Of a stretch of DNA of 64,000 bases, positions 24,752-36,941 are shown in pieces. Location: contig BPQB01000037.1 in assembly GCA_019973155.2 (NCBI GenBank), forward strand, positions 186,001-250,000. Direction: 5' to 3'. Source of the stretch: Phanerochaete sordida (lineage: Eukaryota > Basidiomycota > Agaricomycetes > Polyporales > Phanerochaetaceae). Within the stretch, counting starts at the first letter, position 1; every line of letters begins with the position of its first letter. Made by a program: the position numbers and the translations under genes. The notes under the pieces were generated by a model, which saw nothing but the letters and a program-made list of their open reading frames with translations, did not search any database and was not told the origin of the DNA.

Positions 24752-26010
24752 AGAGCTGGACCGGTATTCTGACAGGGGCCTGCCCGAATATGAATCTGTA
24801 TGTTACATCGATGGCGCACTGCTGCCTATGTACTCTATATTCTCTGTGTACGATAGTTGAGCTCTGGAAGCGTCAACAGACAGCCAATTCTTCGCCGACA
24901 ATGTCGCCCGGACGAGAGCTGCGAAAGTTCGTGCGGCGTGCTCGCTAGGGCACTCCGCTGCCATGCTGACCTATTTCGACGAGGGATCCGGCCTGTGCGC
25001 TGTGCAAGACACTGGTATGGCCTTCGTCCGTACTGGACCGAAGTGCATTTAGCTGGTATCGCCGCATAGCGTCACACTGCTGGGATTCTTCTCTCATCTC
25101 CGACATGAAGTTCTGCTGCACGCCATTGGCGCAAGGATCATAGTGATTGTGCTTCTAACCAGAATTCATGGTCATCGTCGCATATCATGAGCCGTAAAAT
25201 CACAGCCTAATAGGAGGCATTCCCTCGCTGTCAGGTCCGACGTGGGGGTGAACTTCTACTCTTCGCAACCTACAGATCGTCATGGGCTCTATACCTGCAA
25301 ATGAAGAGATATTGCGCAGTATGAACACGACTATACCCAAGCCCCACACCTCTCTGGGTGGTGACGCGGCGTGTATAGGTCGGAATCCATGTTTGGAATA
25401 ATGACTGTGGCGTCGCGCTTATTTTTCTTTCGGGGTCGTCGACGGTGCTGCAGAATTACTGATGTCCCCAGATCATGTCTGATAGTCGTGAATATATTTT
25501 CCGCTGAAGACAATGCAGTGGCGTGAACAGAGAACTCGCAGGTATTTGCCAAGCGGCGAAGGTGCGGCCCCGTGTTCAAGCTTCGCCGAGTCCGGAAGCC
25601 GGTAGCATGCTGTGGGGAGCACAATAAGGTCGAGGTGAGGTCCAAGATGCCTTGCTCTGAACAATGGATATCGCTAACGGAGTGAAAGGAAGCCCGCACG
25701 GCGGTGAGACCCAGAGCTAGGGACGGGGAATGGGAAAGATGGAAGATGAAATCCCTTGTTCGAAGTTCTGATAATCATGGGAGCTCTGACAAAATCTGTA
25801 CCACCTCATCTGCAGATAAGATATCAGGACAATGGACGGCCTGCATTCGGAGTGCGGTTCAACGAGCCCTCGAGGACACGCCACAGACGCACAGACCGCC
25901 GGGCGCTCAGAGACCTTCCCAGTTTGGCGACAGCGTTGTGGCAGACCACCATGACCGCGCAAGGGCCACTTCGCTCGGAGGGTGAGAAGACCCCAGAATT
26001 CTCGTGCGGT
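24752..26010. other. Intergenic stretch between copies 2 and 3
   Basis: No frame here shows a family motif or a credible exon series. A possible sequence relic of another gene cannot be excluded. Confidence 0.4.
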
Positions 26011-26016
26011 CCATGA

Positions 26017-26024
26017 TATATAAG
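26017..26024 (+). promoter_or_regulatory. TATA-like box of NTPase-nuclease copy 3
   Basis: TATATAAG occurs about 125 nt before the chosen start of copy 3. It is the clearest TATA element seen in front of any member of this family in the window. Confidence 0.4.
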
Positions 26025-26149
26025 AGACGAAGGTGCCGCACATTCTGGTCCCCAGCATTCCCTGCACCCTCCCTCTTAGAACAGACACCCACGAATCACC
26101 CTCGTCACTTCACATTTGCGCTGCACTAGCAATCTACAGTATTCCCCTC

Positions 26150-29100
26150 ATGGCAAGGAACCCGGAATCTACGTCTCCCTCGGCGGTGCGTTTTGCTTCT
26201 GGAGATCACTGTAATCGGTACTGATTTTGTACACGCCCTCAGGCATCTCCGCTGGCAGAGCTTGAAGCACGACTTCGGATCCTGGCCACCGCCGACCCTG
26301 ATAGCTTCACTCGCATTGATCCAGACCCAATGACAGCTGACGTTCATGCGAACTGCGATGCTGAGTTCGTCACCGAAGATGCGCTGAACTCGGCTGAATC
26401 CGTGTTCGACAATCCGACGTTTGTCTCCATTTCCCAATGCACCGACCTCTTGGACAGCTTGGCCAAGTCCCCTAGCTGCAAGCCGTACCTGAAATCTGCG
26501 GATACGTTGCAGTCTGACTTGAAGGCAGCCGTCCGAAAGCTAGACCGTCATGCGAGTCAAGCTCTTAAGGAGGTCTGTACTATTGTGCTAGCACAAGGCA
26601 AGAGTGCATCTTTCAGGGAGCTGCGTCGGTTCAGTGAGTGTCCCCTCGTGCTTGATATATACTCATGACATACTCAATTCGCCCTCAAAGGATGCCTCAT
26701 CAAACCCGGGGTCTGGAATCATGCCACGAATCCAACCGCTGCGGCGGCAGCTGACACCAGATTGAATTTGGAATGTAAGTGGACGCTGCTTCATGGCTGT
26801 GTTAGAACGAAACTGACGCGAACATTGCAACCATAGACGAAGGTATGCAGTCTTCTAGCTCCCACCTGGTTCGGAATCTGATCGTCCCACCTCACAGCGA
26901 CTCGCCAGGCTTGGAAGGCGCCCGTGTACGGTGGCTACCACCGTCTCCTCTACGAGGAAATGGACAACATGGCCAAGGGATCGCGTAAATCACCGTACGG
27001 CAATATTCTTCCGATCATCCAGAGCTCGGGGATGGGAAAATCCCGGACTGTCTACGAGATGGGCGCATTAGTTTTCTCCCTTCCTCTCAACATCCACTCG
27101 GTTCTATCAGACAAGGACAGGGACATGGGTGCGCATTTATCTACGCTCAAATATGATCTGCAGTCAGCTCATTTATTCCACATATAGTGTATCCCCTGCC
27201 AGATGCGCAGATACGAGATTATTTGACCGACCTGAAGCTCAAAACCGCTGCAGAGGCCAAGGATCGATACGCGGCTTTCTTTCATGCTTTGTTCGAGGTC
27301 GCAACCAAGCGACTCGTGGAGAAATTGGAACCAGGGAAAGTCTACGAGTCCCTCAGTGATCTCGCATCCGCATGGCGGCAGTATCTCGAGACGCCGGAAG
27401 ACGAAAATCAGGTCGGAAATCAGGGACCCATTTCAAGGGATATCCTCTACAGGGATGTTGTCACGGTGCGTTTTACTTCTCTTCTTGCTTTCCATCGTAC
27501 ATCCACGGTCAGGAAGCTGATGCAGCTGCGCTTCATAGCTGGCTCGCCAGGGACGGCCTGAGGGAGTTCCGGTCACCGGGCCCCGCAGCAGCATAGCGAA
27601 ACTCGAAGAGGCTATCCGGAGCCGTATCAGGGGACCGGCGAAGCTGTTGAAGGATAAAGTCTTACTCGTCGTATCCCTCGATGAAGCGCACACACTTTCC
27701 GACATCAAACTCGAGAGCGCATCGGAAGACAGCGAGGGTCTTTCGCATCGCACCGCCTATGACAGCCTCTGGTCCACGTGGGTTGACTTCACCATTCGGC
27801 ATTGCGCAGTCGGGATGTCGCTTTCCACCCAGTCTCGCCTGTCCGCCCACGCGCCACCTCAGGAACGTAGCCACTCGAGCCGTGGGGGAGGGCAGACGGC
27901 CGTGCATCACGCTCCGTGGTGCGAACTTCCTTTCGACTGTTACCCCGAGACCGAGCCCATCTTCGTACCCGGTCAACACACCCTCCACGACGTCACGCAG
28001 GACGACTACATGGCTCTATTTGGGCGACCAATGTAAGGGCCTATTTATTCTCTTCCATGTAAGAGTTCTAAGACGCGTTTATCCAGATTTGCCAGTCGTC
28101 TCCGGAACGAGGCTAAAGGAAGTCCAGTCCGCAAGGAGATCGTCGACTTCGCCCTCTTCAAACTCATGGGAAAGAACGCGGAGAACCTGGCCGCAGCCGC
28201 AGCCCAGGTCAAAGCGGGCCTCTCGCTAAGCACGAAACTGGTCCCTCTGGCGGTTCGTATCCTGCCGGACTTCGACCTCAGCCTCGAGGTTGCCCGAGAG
28301 ACAGAAGAGGAGATGGTGACGAGCCACCTACGAGTCGTGTTCTCAATCCCGAGTCACCGGCTCTTCATGCGGTCGGGCTACCCGTCGGAGCCGCTTGTCG
28401 CAAAAGCGGCGGCCATCGCAATGAACATCATCGCTCCGCACTCCCATCCTATCGAGATCGTCGCGAAGGAGCTCGAGTCTGGCTTGATCAACAAGGGCTC
28501 GCGAGGAGAGCTCCTCGCGAGGCTCCTGCTGACCCTTGCACACGACCGTGCTGCGCTCAGCATGAGGCGTCCCGACGACACCAAGACGAACTGGGACCCG
28601 CTCATCCCGGTCTGCACGTTTTTGTCGTCGCTTTTCACCGAGGACGTCGCAAAGATAATCATGACCTGCACGTCCAATGACCCCTCTCACCCGGAGCGTA
28701 CGCTCGCCCAAGCCTTCGAGCACGGCTACGTGCGCTTTTCCCACTTCATCGCCATGGCAGAATTGAACAGCATCGACACCCATCTCGGACTTGCGGGGCT
28801 TGCAAGAGGGTTCGCCATCCAGGCCGCCTTTCAGCAGAAGCTTTACGACATCGCCATCCCGGTCGTCATGAAGGCTGACTTGTTCACGGAGTCAGACGTC
28901 ACGTTCATCATCATCCAGGTCAAGAACAGGGTAAAGACGGACAACCTCTACCTCGACGACGTGCCGAAGGACTTTCCCGGGTTCTTCGGCGCCAACAATC
29001 TGCAGCCGTACATCGCCTTAGGCATGGAGCTTGGCGTCGACGAACATCCAAAGACTCCGCTCGTGGAAATCACCACTCCGTCCCTTGGCCGTGCTCCTGC

Positions 29101-29383
29101 CCGGAACCTTGCGCCAAAACAGCACCCCTGCTACGGGTTCACGGTTTCCGGTCACTCTCGCGGTGTATATCGCGTCGTTGAAAGCCAGGAGCACGAGGAC
29201 AAGCTGGCCGGTATCCTTGGGAAGGTCAAGTTACTCACGAAAGAGCATCCACGCCAGAATCCAGGTGTGCTCAGCAAGGTCCGCCGCTTGAAGTACAGCT
29301 GGTCTCGGGAAAAAGAGTGCTTCGACTGGGTCAAAGATCCTGAGCTCGTCCGCCTTGTGAAAGACAAGGTACCAAGTGCTTGA
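26150..29383 (+). CDS. P-loop NTPase with putative PD-(D/E)XK nuclease domain, copy 3 (long N-terminus)
   Basis: Exons: 26150-26185, 26243-26633, 26691-26774, 6-nt microexon 26837-26842, 26898-27128, 27188-27465, 27539-28032, 28087-29383. Unlike copies 1, 2, 4 and 5 it has about 170 residues before the microexon, mostly helical, ending SFRELRRF and CLIKPGVW. Walker A is IIQSSGMGKSRTVYE, Walker B LLVVSLDEAHTLS, and a sensor-like VGMSLSTQS follows. The C-terminal half has YDIAIPVV and FIIIQVKNR, the best match in the window to an active PD-(D/E)XK core (D and QxK kept). It also has the family segments YPSEPLVAKAAA, GYVRFSHFI and ARGFAIQ. It is probably the most complete member. It converges on the FAD monooxygenase gene, with only about 80 nt between stop codons. 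Confidence 0.8.
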
Positions 29384-29462
29384 GAGACAGTAGGAATGGC
29401 TCCGTGTAACTATTTTACGACACCTTGTATTCTATCTGCTGCTATACATATCCCTTGCACAC

Positions 29463-31587
29463 TCAGGAAGTGGTATGCGTTATCCGACTCTGCAGCGTGC
29501 GGCTCGCGAGCCTCCAGAGGATCCCCGGCGCGAACATGTCCGTCGGCGGTGCGAGCAGCATCCGCACATGCCACATGCACGACGCGAGCTCTGAGTCCTG
29601 AGTATATGCGCACTGAGCCTGCAGGTCACAGCTGATAAAAGTCGAGCCACCAACCTTGAGAGCTGCGTCGATGAACAAGTCGAGGTACCACCGCGCGAAA
29701 GAGCCGCAGTCGAGGGTTTCGCCTTTGACGGGCCGGGTACTGGCGAATCCGTAGTCTGCGCACGTCAGCCCATCACCTAAAATCCGGACAGATCGCCGCT
29801 CACCAAACGTCTTCGTCGACTCCCTGCGCAGCGGCAAGCAGCGTAGGTCAGAGGGGAACAGCGCACGAGGGAGACATCGCACGCACCATAGCGCTTCCCC
29901 GTGTCCGCCCACCTCGCGGAAGTAGCGGTGTCCAAAGTCCACGGGGAAGTCCTTCGCGGGCTCGCTGCCCGCGAGCAGCGCGTTCAGCGTCACGACGCCC
30001 ATCATCGCCTTGCTGCAGCCTTGTGCGTAGATTGGGTTCAGCTGGAGCATCGCGTCGCCGACGGCGACGAAGTTCGCTGGGAGGCCAGGTGCGTCTTGGT
30101 AGCGGATGTACGAGCACGGCCCTGGGCAGATAGTCAGCCGCCATGCAACAGTAGAATGAGGACGTGAGCCACGCACGGATCTTGAGCGGCTTGAAATGGG
30201 GCGCGCCGTCCTCGGCCAGGATGCGCACCACCTCGAGGAGCCACTCCGGGATGGGCTCGCGCCCGCGCGCGGACGCGACGTAGCCCTCGATCTCGCCCGG
30301 CGCGCGCGGCAGCGCGACGTCGCCCCAGCCGCCACAGCACAGTTGCACTACTCGTTCATCAGCGCGCCTCCCCCTCGGACCCACACAAACCACGCACTAG
30401 TATCGTTGTCCATGCGGCCAAGCACGAAGCCCTCGTTGCACACATTATAGTGCGGCACGAAGGTGTACAGCCAGCCGGTGCTGTCGAGCGGCGGCTCGCC
30501 GCCCGCGCGCAGTGCCGCATCGACACGCATCTTAGTCTCCTCTGTGAGCGCGAACGTCACTGTCACGTAGTGCAGCCGCTGGTCGTACTCAAGCCGCAGC
30601 GCGGGCGGCACGTCGACGCCTGCACGCCGCAGCCACTTGAGCCCCGCCTGGCTATCGCCCGAGCAGTCTTCGTGCACAACAAAAGGTCAGCAGGGGTACG
30701 AGGCGTGGGTAAAGAGGGACGCACCGGCGACAAGCGCGGGCTCGTTGATCGTTATCTCGCCGCCGTCCGCCTGGCGCACGACGACGGCGGCGACGCGGGT
30801 GCCTCCGCCGGTGTGCGCGAGCTCGAGTGCACGCACGCTGCCCGCGACGGTGTGCACGTTTGCGCGCCGTTTGCCGCCGAGAAGCAGGCCGCGCAGGACG
30901 TTCTCGAGCACGGGTCGCCGCGCAAACATCGTCTCTGGCAGCGCCTGCGCCTTGCGCGCGTACTCGTCGTGCGGTGCGGGCATGAGTGTCCCGCCGAAGA
31001 ACGGCTTTACGTCGCCGGACGCAATGCTGTGGATGGGTCAGGAGGGGAGGATATGGGAGAGGAGGGAAGAGGGGACTGACAAGCCGCCGGCTTTGCGTAG
31101 CTCGGCATCGAAGTTTGGCCAAAGCCGACGCATGCCCTCGAGCACGAAGGTGAGGTAGCCTGCCGGGACTATGAGATCAAATTGAGTTAGAGAACAGTTT
31201 GTGCGTACCGTGTAGCGAGTCGTATTGCGCGATGCGGGTGCTGGGTTTCGACCGCACGACCTCGGTGAGCTCTGGGTCTATGATGATGACGTTGGTGAAG
31301 TGGTCAGAGCAAACGCGGGCGGTTAGAATTCCGGAGATGCTACCGGCAGATGAGACACATTCTTTGATAGTAAGGTATAGTACGTACCTTCCTCCGCATA
31401 CTACCGCAGTGCCCTGTATCTTCTTGTCTCGCGTCACGCCGAGCAGAGGGAGGCCATCAACAGTGGTGTATTTCCGGAGGAAATATAGTCTCAGGAGTCG
31501 TCCCGTGAACCTCCACAGCAAAAGGAAGACGAGAGGGCTGGCGAGGAGGAGAGTGTTCGCGACGGTGAGGTACGAGGATAGCTCCAT
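29463..31587 (-). CDS. Membrane-anchored FAD-dependent monooxygenase
   Basis: Flavoprotein oxygenase of the squalene epoxidase/halogenase-like group; substrate unknown. ATG 31587-31585 gives a hydrophobic N-terminal anchor (ANTLLLASPLVFLLLWRF). An intron divides the FAD Rossmann motif; joined it reads VVCGGSISGILTARVCSDHF followed by VIIIDPE. Middle exons contain DCSGDSQAGLKWLRRAGV (the substrate-side DG-type region) and TGWLYTFVPHYNVCNEGFVL. The third FAD motif is FVAVGDAMLQLNPIYAQGCS. The C-terminus ends ASRTLQSRITHTTS with stop 29465-29463. About ten short introns are present. A relic of a paralogue's last codons lies at 57547-57600. A TATATA-like element sits near 31643-31648. The gene looks intact. 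Confidence 0.82.
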
Positions 31588-31642
31588 GGCGTAGGCTTAG
31601 GCCAAACCGTGGTTTCCGGGTGGTCTTCCGCAGAGCAAGGCG

Positions 31643-31649
31643 CATATAT
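31643..31649 (-). promoter_or_regulatory. TATA-like box of the FAD monooxygenase gene
   Basis: CATATAT, read on the minus strand, lies about 60 nt before the start codon at 31587. Assigned by position and composition only. Confidence 0.35.
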
Positions 31650-31659
31650 GCATGTCGAG

Positions 31660-33232
31660 AAGTCCGTGAAGCTTTCACGTGAAACTGCACAGGTGCTGCG
31701 ACAGTGCGGTATGTTGTCGATGGCACGATTGAGCATAACTGTGATCTGAAGACATAGACCCACATAGCTTGATAATGAGTTCTGGAGCTAGGCTGATTGT
31801 CGGGATCACTACGTCTCCGAAAGAAGGCGGAGGAACAAATGTTTTTTCGAGCATTATAATATTCCTGAACGGTACGGTACTCAGTTATTAGATACTCGAG
31901 CGGTTCTCGCAGCCATGACGTACCTGATGTACCATGAAAAATCCACAGTCCTGCGCTAGTGATTGCGCCTTCATCTTTCTTCAGCGTGTAGGACCGATCC
32001 TCTCTGAATGCAGCGCAGAAGCCAGGGAAGGTCGTTGCAAGACTCCAAGACAGCCTCCACTGCTTCCGCGTGATGCTCAACGTGGCCGCACGTCGTCAAG
32101 CTATCCCCAGATGGCGAGCCCTGAGGCGAGAGCTGACGTGCCCGACATCAAGGGTCATTGGAGTTCCATGTTTTCTTCTGCACGAGTACCCGACTCTGCT
32201 GGACACGGTGGCCTGACTTACGCGGTCAGTCATTGATAAGTTAAGCTCCAAAACATCCGATCAGGCAATGGAACGAAGGCGTAGCGCGGCGAATGCTCAT
32301 AAGCTTATACCACACTAGAGAGGGGCTTACCGGAAGCATGTCCAGCGTACGACGCCACGTCCAATGAGGGGTCGACGCGGACCGAGAACCGCGGCGAGCG
32401 CTCTCGCAAACGCCACGAAGTCGTTTGGCTCGACCGCAGTAGCAGAAAGCTGAGGACATTTGAACCTCCCTGCTAGAGTAAAAGGTGTAAGTAATTAATC
32501 ATAAAGCATAGTAATGACTCCTGGGGTTTCAGGCCGTTCATCCTTTCTCTTCGTGAGCAGAGCCTGCACTTCCAATTTCATCAACTTGCTGGTCATTTCA
32601 AGACAGGCCAAGAAGCATGACCAGGTTGTTCATCGAACGCTATTTGGACAGCGGTATATGCAAGAGCACTGCAAGTTCTTGAGATCGTCTCATCAGCAAG
32701 CAGGTGTGCAGCTAAGAGATTGTGTAATGTTGAAATGGGCGAAGAGCGTCGAGGAGAGACACATCCTCCTCGTAGGCTCGTACCCAGTTGTTGAGCGTCT
32801 ATCGTCGGAGTTGGAACGGAGGATCACAAATAAATGCTCGTTAAGGAGCTTTCGGCAACCCTACCAGGCAGAATCTCTCATTTGTTGCGCTGCTTGAAGA
32901 AGATTTACTCTACAGAAGCTGATAGCAGACTCCGTAGAAATGTCCGTGAATTCTAACATCGGTTGCAGGGTACAAAATGGTCAAACGCGGGTATTGGCTC
33001 GGAGTATCAAACGAACATCTCCGCTCAAATCTCGATTGGGAGCTTAGCCCGGCGAAGTCTACAAACTTTGCTCACCGTCGACCTCGACGCACAGCACCTT
33101 CCTGACGCCATCCACAGCCTCGGGACCGCGAGCAGACACCTCTAGGTGCTGACTCGTACCAAAAACTAGTGCGTTGCAACGTTAATATCAAGTTGTATTC
33201 CCCGCATACGAAACTTTTACGCAGACGCAATC
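31660..33232. other. Stretch without a recognisable gene
   Basis: Short frames on both strands, for example 32241-32459 (-) and 32514-32897 (+), carry no family motif. The last part is the promoter and leader of eIF3a. Confidence 0.4.
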
Positions 33233-36200
33233 ATGGCACCCTTCTCAAAACCCGAGACAGTCCTCAAGCAGGCAGAGGGCCTCGTCTCCGTCGGACAGAC
33301 ACATGCAGCCCTGCAATCGCTCACGGAGATGTTCTCCTCGAAACGATTCCGTTCGACTCCCCTTGCATCCCTCGAACCCATCATGCTGCGCTTCGTCGAG
33401 CTTTGCGTCGACATGCGCAAGGGCCGCACCGCGAAGGAGGGTCTCATGCAGTACAAGAACATCGCACAAAACACCAGCGTCCAGTCCATCGAAGTAGTCA
33501 TCAACCGCTTCATTCAGCTCGCGGACGCGAAGGTGCAGGAGGCGCAGGAGAAGGCCGATAAGGTGGTGGCGGTAGATGTGGATGATTTGGAGGCGAGCGA
33601 GACCCCCGAGAGCATTCTCCTTGGTGCAGTCAGCGGGGACCAAAGCAAGGACAGGACCGACCGTGCCCTTGTCACCCCATGGCTCAAATTCCTGTGGGAG
33701 AGCTACCGCACTGCCCTCGAGACCCTGAAAAACAACGCTAGGCTGGAGGTCGTGTACCAGGTGCGTCTGCCCTTGCGCCACACAAAAAAATGCCACATAC
33801 CTTAACCTACGTCATATAGCAAATCGCACAGCAAGCATTCCGCTTCTGCTTGAAGTACCAGCGCAAGGTCGAGTTCCGCCGCCTCTGCGAGACGCTCCGT
33901 CTGCACCTGTCGAATGTGGCAAAGTATGCGCACCAGCCGCACTCGATCAACCTCTCCGACGCCGAGACCCTCCAGCACCACCTCGACACGCGCTTCGCGC
34001 AGCTGAACACCTCTGTCGAGCTCGAGCTCTGGCAGGAGGCGTTCCGCTCCGTCGAGGACATCCACAACCTCCTCACGATGGCGAAGAAGGCCCCGCGCCC
34101 CGCGATGATGGCCAACTACTACGAAAAGCTCACGAAGATCTTCTTGATGAGCGGCAACGCCCTCTACCACGCCGCTGCCTGGGGCCGCTACTACACGGTC
34201 TTCACCGCCATGGGCGGCAAGTCTGACGACGAGATCCGCCGCCTGGCCGGCCAGGTCCTCGTCAGCGCGCTCGCGGTCCCCGTCGGCTCGAAGTCGGACG
34301 AGGATGGCAAGGGCAAGAACCAGCGCCTGACTGCCCTCCTTGGCTTGACCAAGACTCCTACTCGCCAGAACTTGCTCAGGGATGCTGTACGTGACAATCG
34401 CTTTCTGCGGTGCTGACGTCTCTGAACATGCCATCCAGCTCTCTCGCAACGTTCTCAAGCTCTCGCCCGAGCCGATCAAGCAGCTCTACAACATCCTCGA
34501 GGTCGAGTTCGACCCGCTCACCCTCTGCTCGACCATTGCGCCGCTGTTCCAGTCTCTCCAGAGCGACACCGGCTACTCGCAGTACCTCCCGCTCCTGCAA
34601 CACGCTCTGCTGTCCCGCCTTCTCTCGCAGCTTTCGCAGGTCTACTCCTCGATCAAGATCGACAACCTTCTCGAACTTGTTGCGCCGCTCCGCGCGAGCA
34701 CGACCGAGACCTCGAGCGTCTTTGACGAGGAGCAGGTCGAGGCGTACGTCATGGGCTGCGCGCGCCGCGGTGAGCTCAACATCCGCGTCGACCACGCGGC
34801 GGGCAGCATCTCTTTCGTCGACGGAACATTCTCCGTCATCGAAGACCCGAGCTCGAGCAGCATGGCTGCGACAGGCGCGATCCAGCCGTCGACGTCCGAG
34901 GTCGTCAAGACGCGCCTGAGCGCGCTCGCGACGTGCCTCCACAACTCGCTCGCCGCCGTCTACCCGCCCGCACCGCTCTCCGCGGACGCGCAGCAGGCGC
35001 AGTTCACGGCGCTTGTCGCCGCCGCGCAGGCCGAGCGCAAGGCGCTGCAGGTGCGCCGCGCCGTCGTCGCGCGCCGCCGCGAACTCGCGAGCGAGCTCGC
35101 CGCGCGCAAGGAGAAGGAGGAGACGAGCCGCCGCGCCGAGGCGAGCCGCAAGGAGAAGGAGGAGGCCGAGCGCCGCCGCGTCGAGGACGCGCGCCGCAAG
35201 GAGGTCGAGCGTGCGCGCAAGGAGATCGAGGCGATCCGCACGGAGGAGGCGCGCAAGCTCGCGCAGAGCCTCAAGGAGAAGGGCACGCTCAAGGTCGACG
35301 TCGCCGTAAGTACCGCCCGCTGCTGTGCCTGTCCGCCGCTGACGCATGCGCCCCGCAGGAGATGGAGAACCTGAGCACGGACAACCTGATGCGGCTGCAG
35401 GTCGAGCAGCTCGAGAAGGAGAAGCGCGAGCTCACCGAGAAGATGCGGATCGCGTCGAAGCGCATCGACCACATCGAGCGCGCGTACCGCAAGGAGGAGC
35501 GCCCGCTGCTCGCGAAGGACTACGAGGTGCAGCAGGAGAACGACCGCGCGGCGCACGAGGCGGCGCAGAAGGCACGCATCGAGGCCGCGCGCCTCGCGCA
35601 CCAGCAGGACCTCGAGACGAAGAAGCGCCTGCTCGCGATGATGGACGACTACCGCGCGTACCGCGAGACCGTCGTCGGCAAGCGCGGCGAGGAGTTCGCC
35701 CGGCGCCAGCAGGCCGCGGAGCGGAAGATCGAGGAGGAGAAGGCCAAGCGCCGCGCTGCGGTCCTCAAGGAGCGCGAGGAGGAACGTCTCCGTCTCGAGG
35801 AGGAGGAGCGTGTCCGCCGCGAGCAGGAAGAGGAGGAGCGCAGGCTCGAGGAGGGTACGTCTGCGGCAGCCGATGGCGTCTTTTCTGTGACTGACGATGA
35901 GGTGTATAGAACGCGCCGCCGAGGAGGAGCGCCGTCTCGCCGAAGAGGAGGCCGAGCGTGCCGCCGAGGAGGCCAAGAAGCGCGAGGCCGAGGAGAAGGC
36001 CGCCGCGCTCCGCCGCGAACGCGAGGCCGAGCGCGAGGCTGCGCTCGAGAAGGCGCGTCTGCAGCAGCAGCGCGAGGAAGAGGCCGAGCAGCGCCGCGCA
36101 CAGCGTGCGGCCGAGCGCGAGCGCGAGCGCATGGCCGCGCGTGCGCCGCCCGCCCGCACTGCTGCGCCTGCAGCCGCGGCCGAGGAGGGCGGCGTGTGGC

Positions 36201-36520
36201 GACGTGGCAGCGCCGCCCCTGCGCCCCGCGCACCCGCTGCGGCGCCGTCGCCCCCTGCGGAGACCGGAAGCAAGTACCGCCCCGGCGCGTTCGCGAGCTC
36301 TGCGGGCGGTGGCGGCGGCGGATGGCGTGCCCGCGAGGCTGCGAGGCGCGAGACCGAGACCACTGGCGCCGGTTCCGCACCCGCGTCGCGTCCCGAGTCG
36401 CCTGCGCCGCCGAAGCGGGAGGAGCCGCCGAAGGACAAGGACAGCGACGGCTTCCAGACTGTGCCCGCCCGTGGTGCGGGCGGAGGAGGCGTCTGGCGTC
36501 GGGGCCGTGGCAGGGCTTAG
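33233..36520 (+). CDS. TIF32: Eukaryotic translation initiation factor 3 subunit A
   Basis: Largest scaffold subunit of eIF3, binding the 40S ribosome and mRNA in the cytoplasm. ATG 33233 starts [20 protein letters not shown], the conserved N-terminus. Introns near 33761-33820, 34388-34436, 35307-35358 and 35855-35909 join the exons. The N-terminal helical domain contains [24 protein letters not shown]-type region covers about 34430-34860 ([33 protein letters not shown]). The remainder is a long charged helix of Glu/Arg/Ala repeats ([20 protein letters not shown]) typical of eIF3a. The Gly-rich C-terminus ends WRRGRGRA. The repetitive charged region makes intron choice there less certain. It converges on CCH1. 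Confidence 0.95.
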
Positions 36521-36941
36521 GTCTGTTGTATCACGACTGCTTCCTTTGCTTGTATGCATACTCTCACACTCATGTTTTGTACGCCGTAGCATGCAATGAC
36601 TAGTTTTTATGCGCTGATTAAGTTATATGTGAACATGGTACTCTACAGTACTAGTGTAACGATGCGGTTCTACAGGTGATGGATAGCGAGAATGTCCCTA
36701 CAGAGTCCCATGAGAGCACAATAATGAACGGACGGACGGCTAGTGTCATGACTCCTCTTCTGCGGCTTCAAGCAGCATGTCTACGAGGAAGCATTAGCAT
36801 GGAGCGAGATGTATACGAGGGCCATAGCTTACCTCCCCACACAGAGTTTTGCATCGATGAGAGGACGTTACCAGCATCCTCTTCAACCACGCGCGAATCT
36901 CTTGACGAAGCATCAAACCTAGGCAGGCCGACCGTTAGCGT

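Noticed and set aside
27513..27600. Apparent frameshift or stop in NTPase copy 3
   Set aside because: It disappears if the acceptor TTCATAG ending at 27538 is used; the exon then reads in frame into Walker B.
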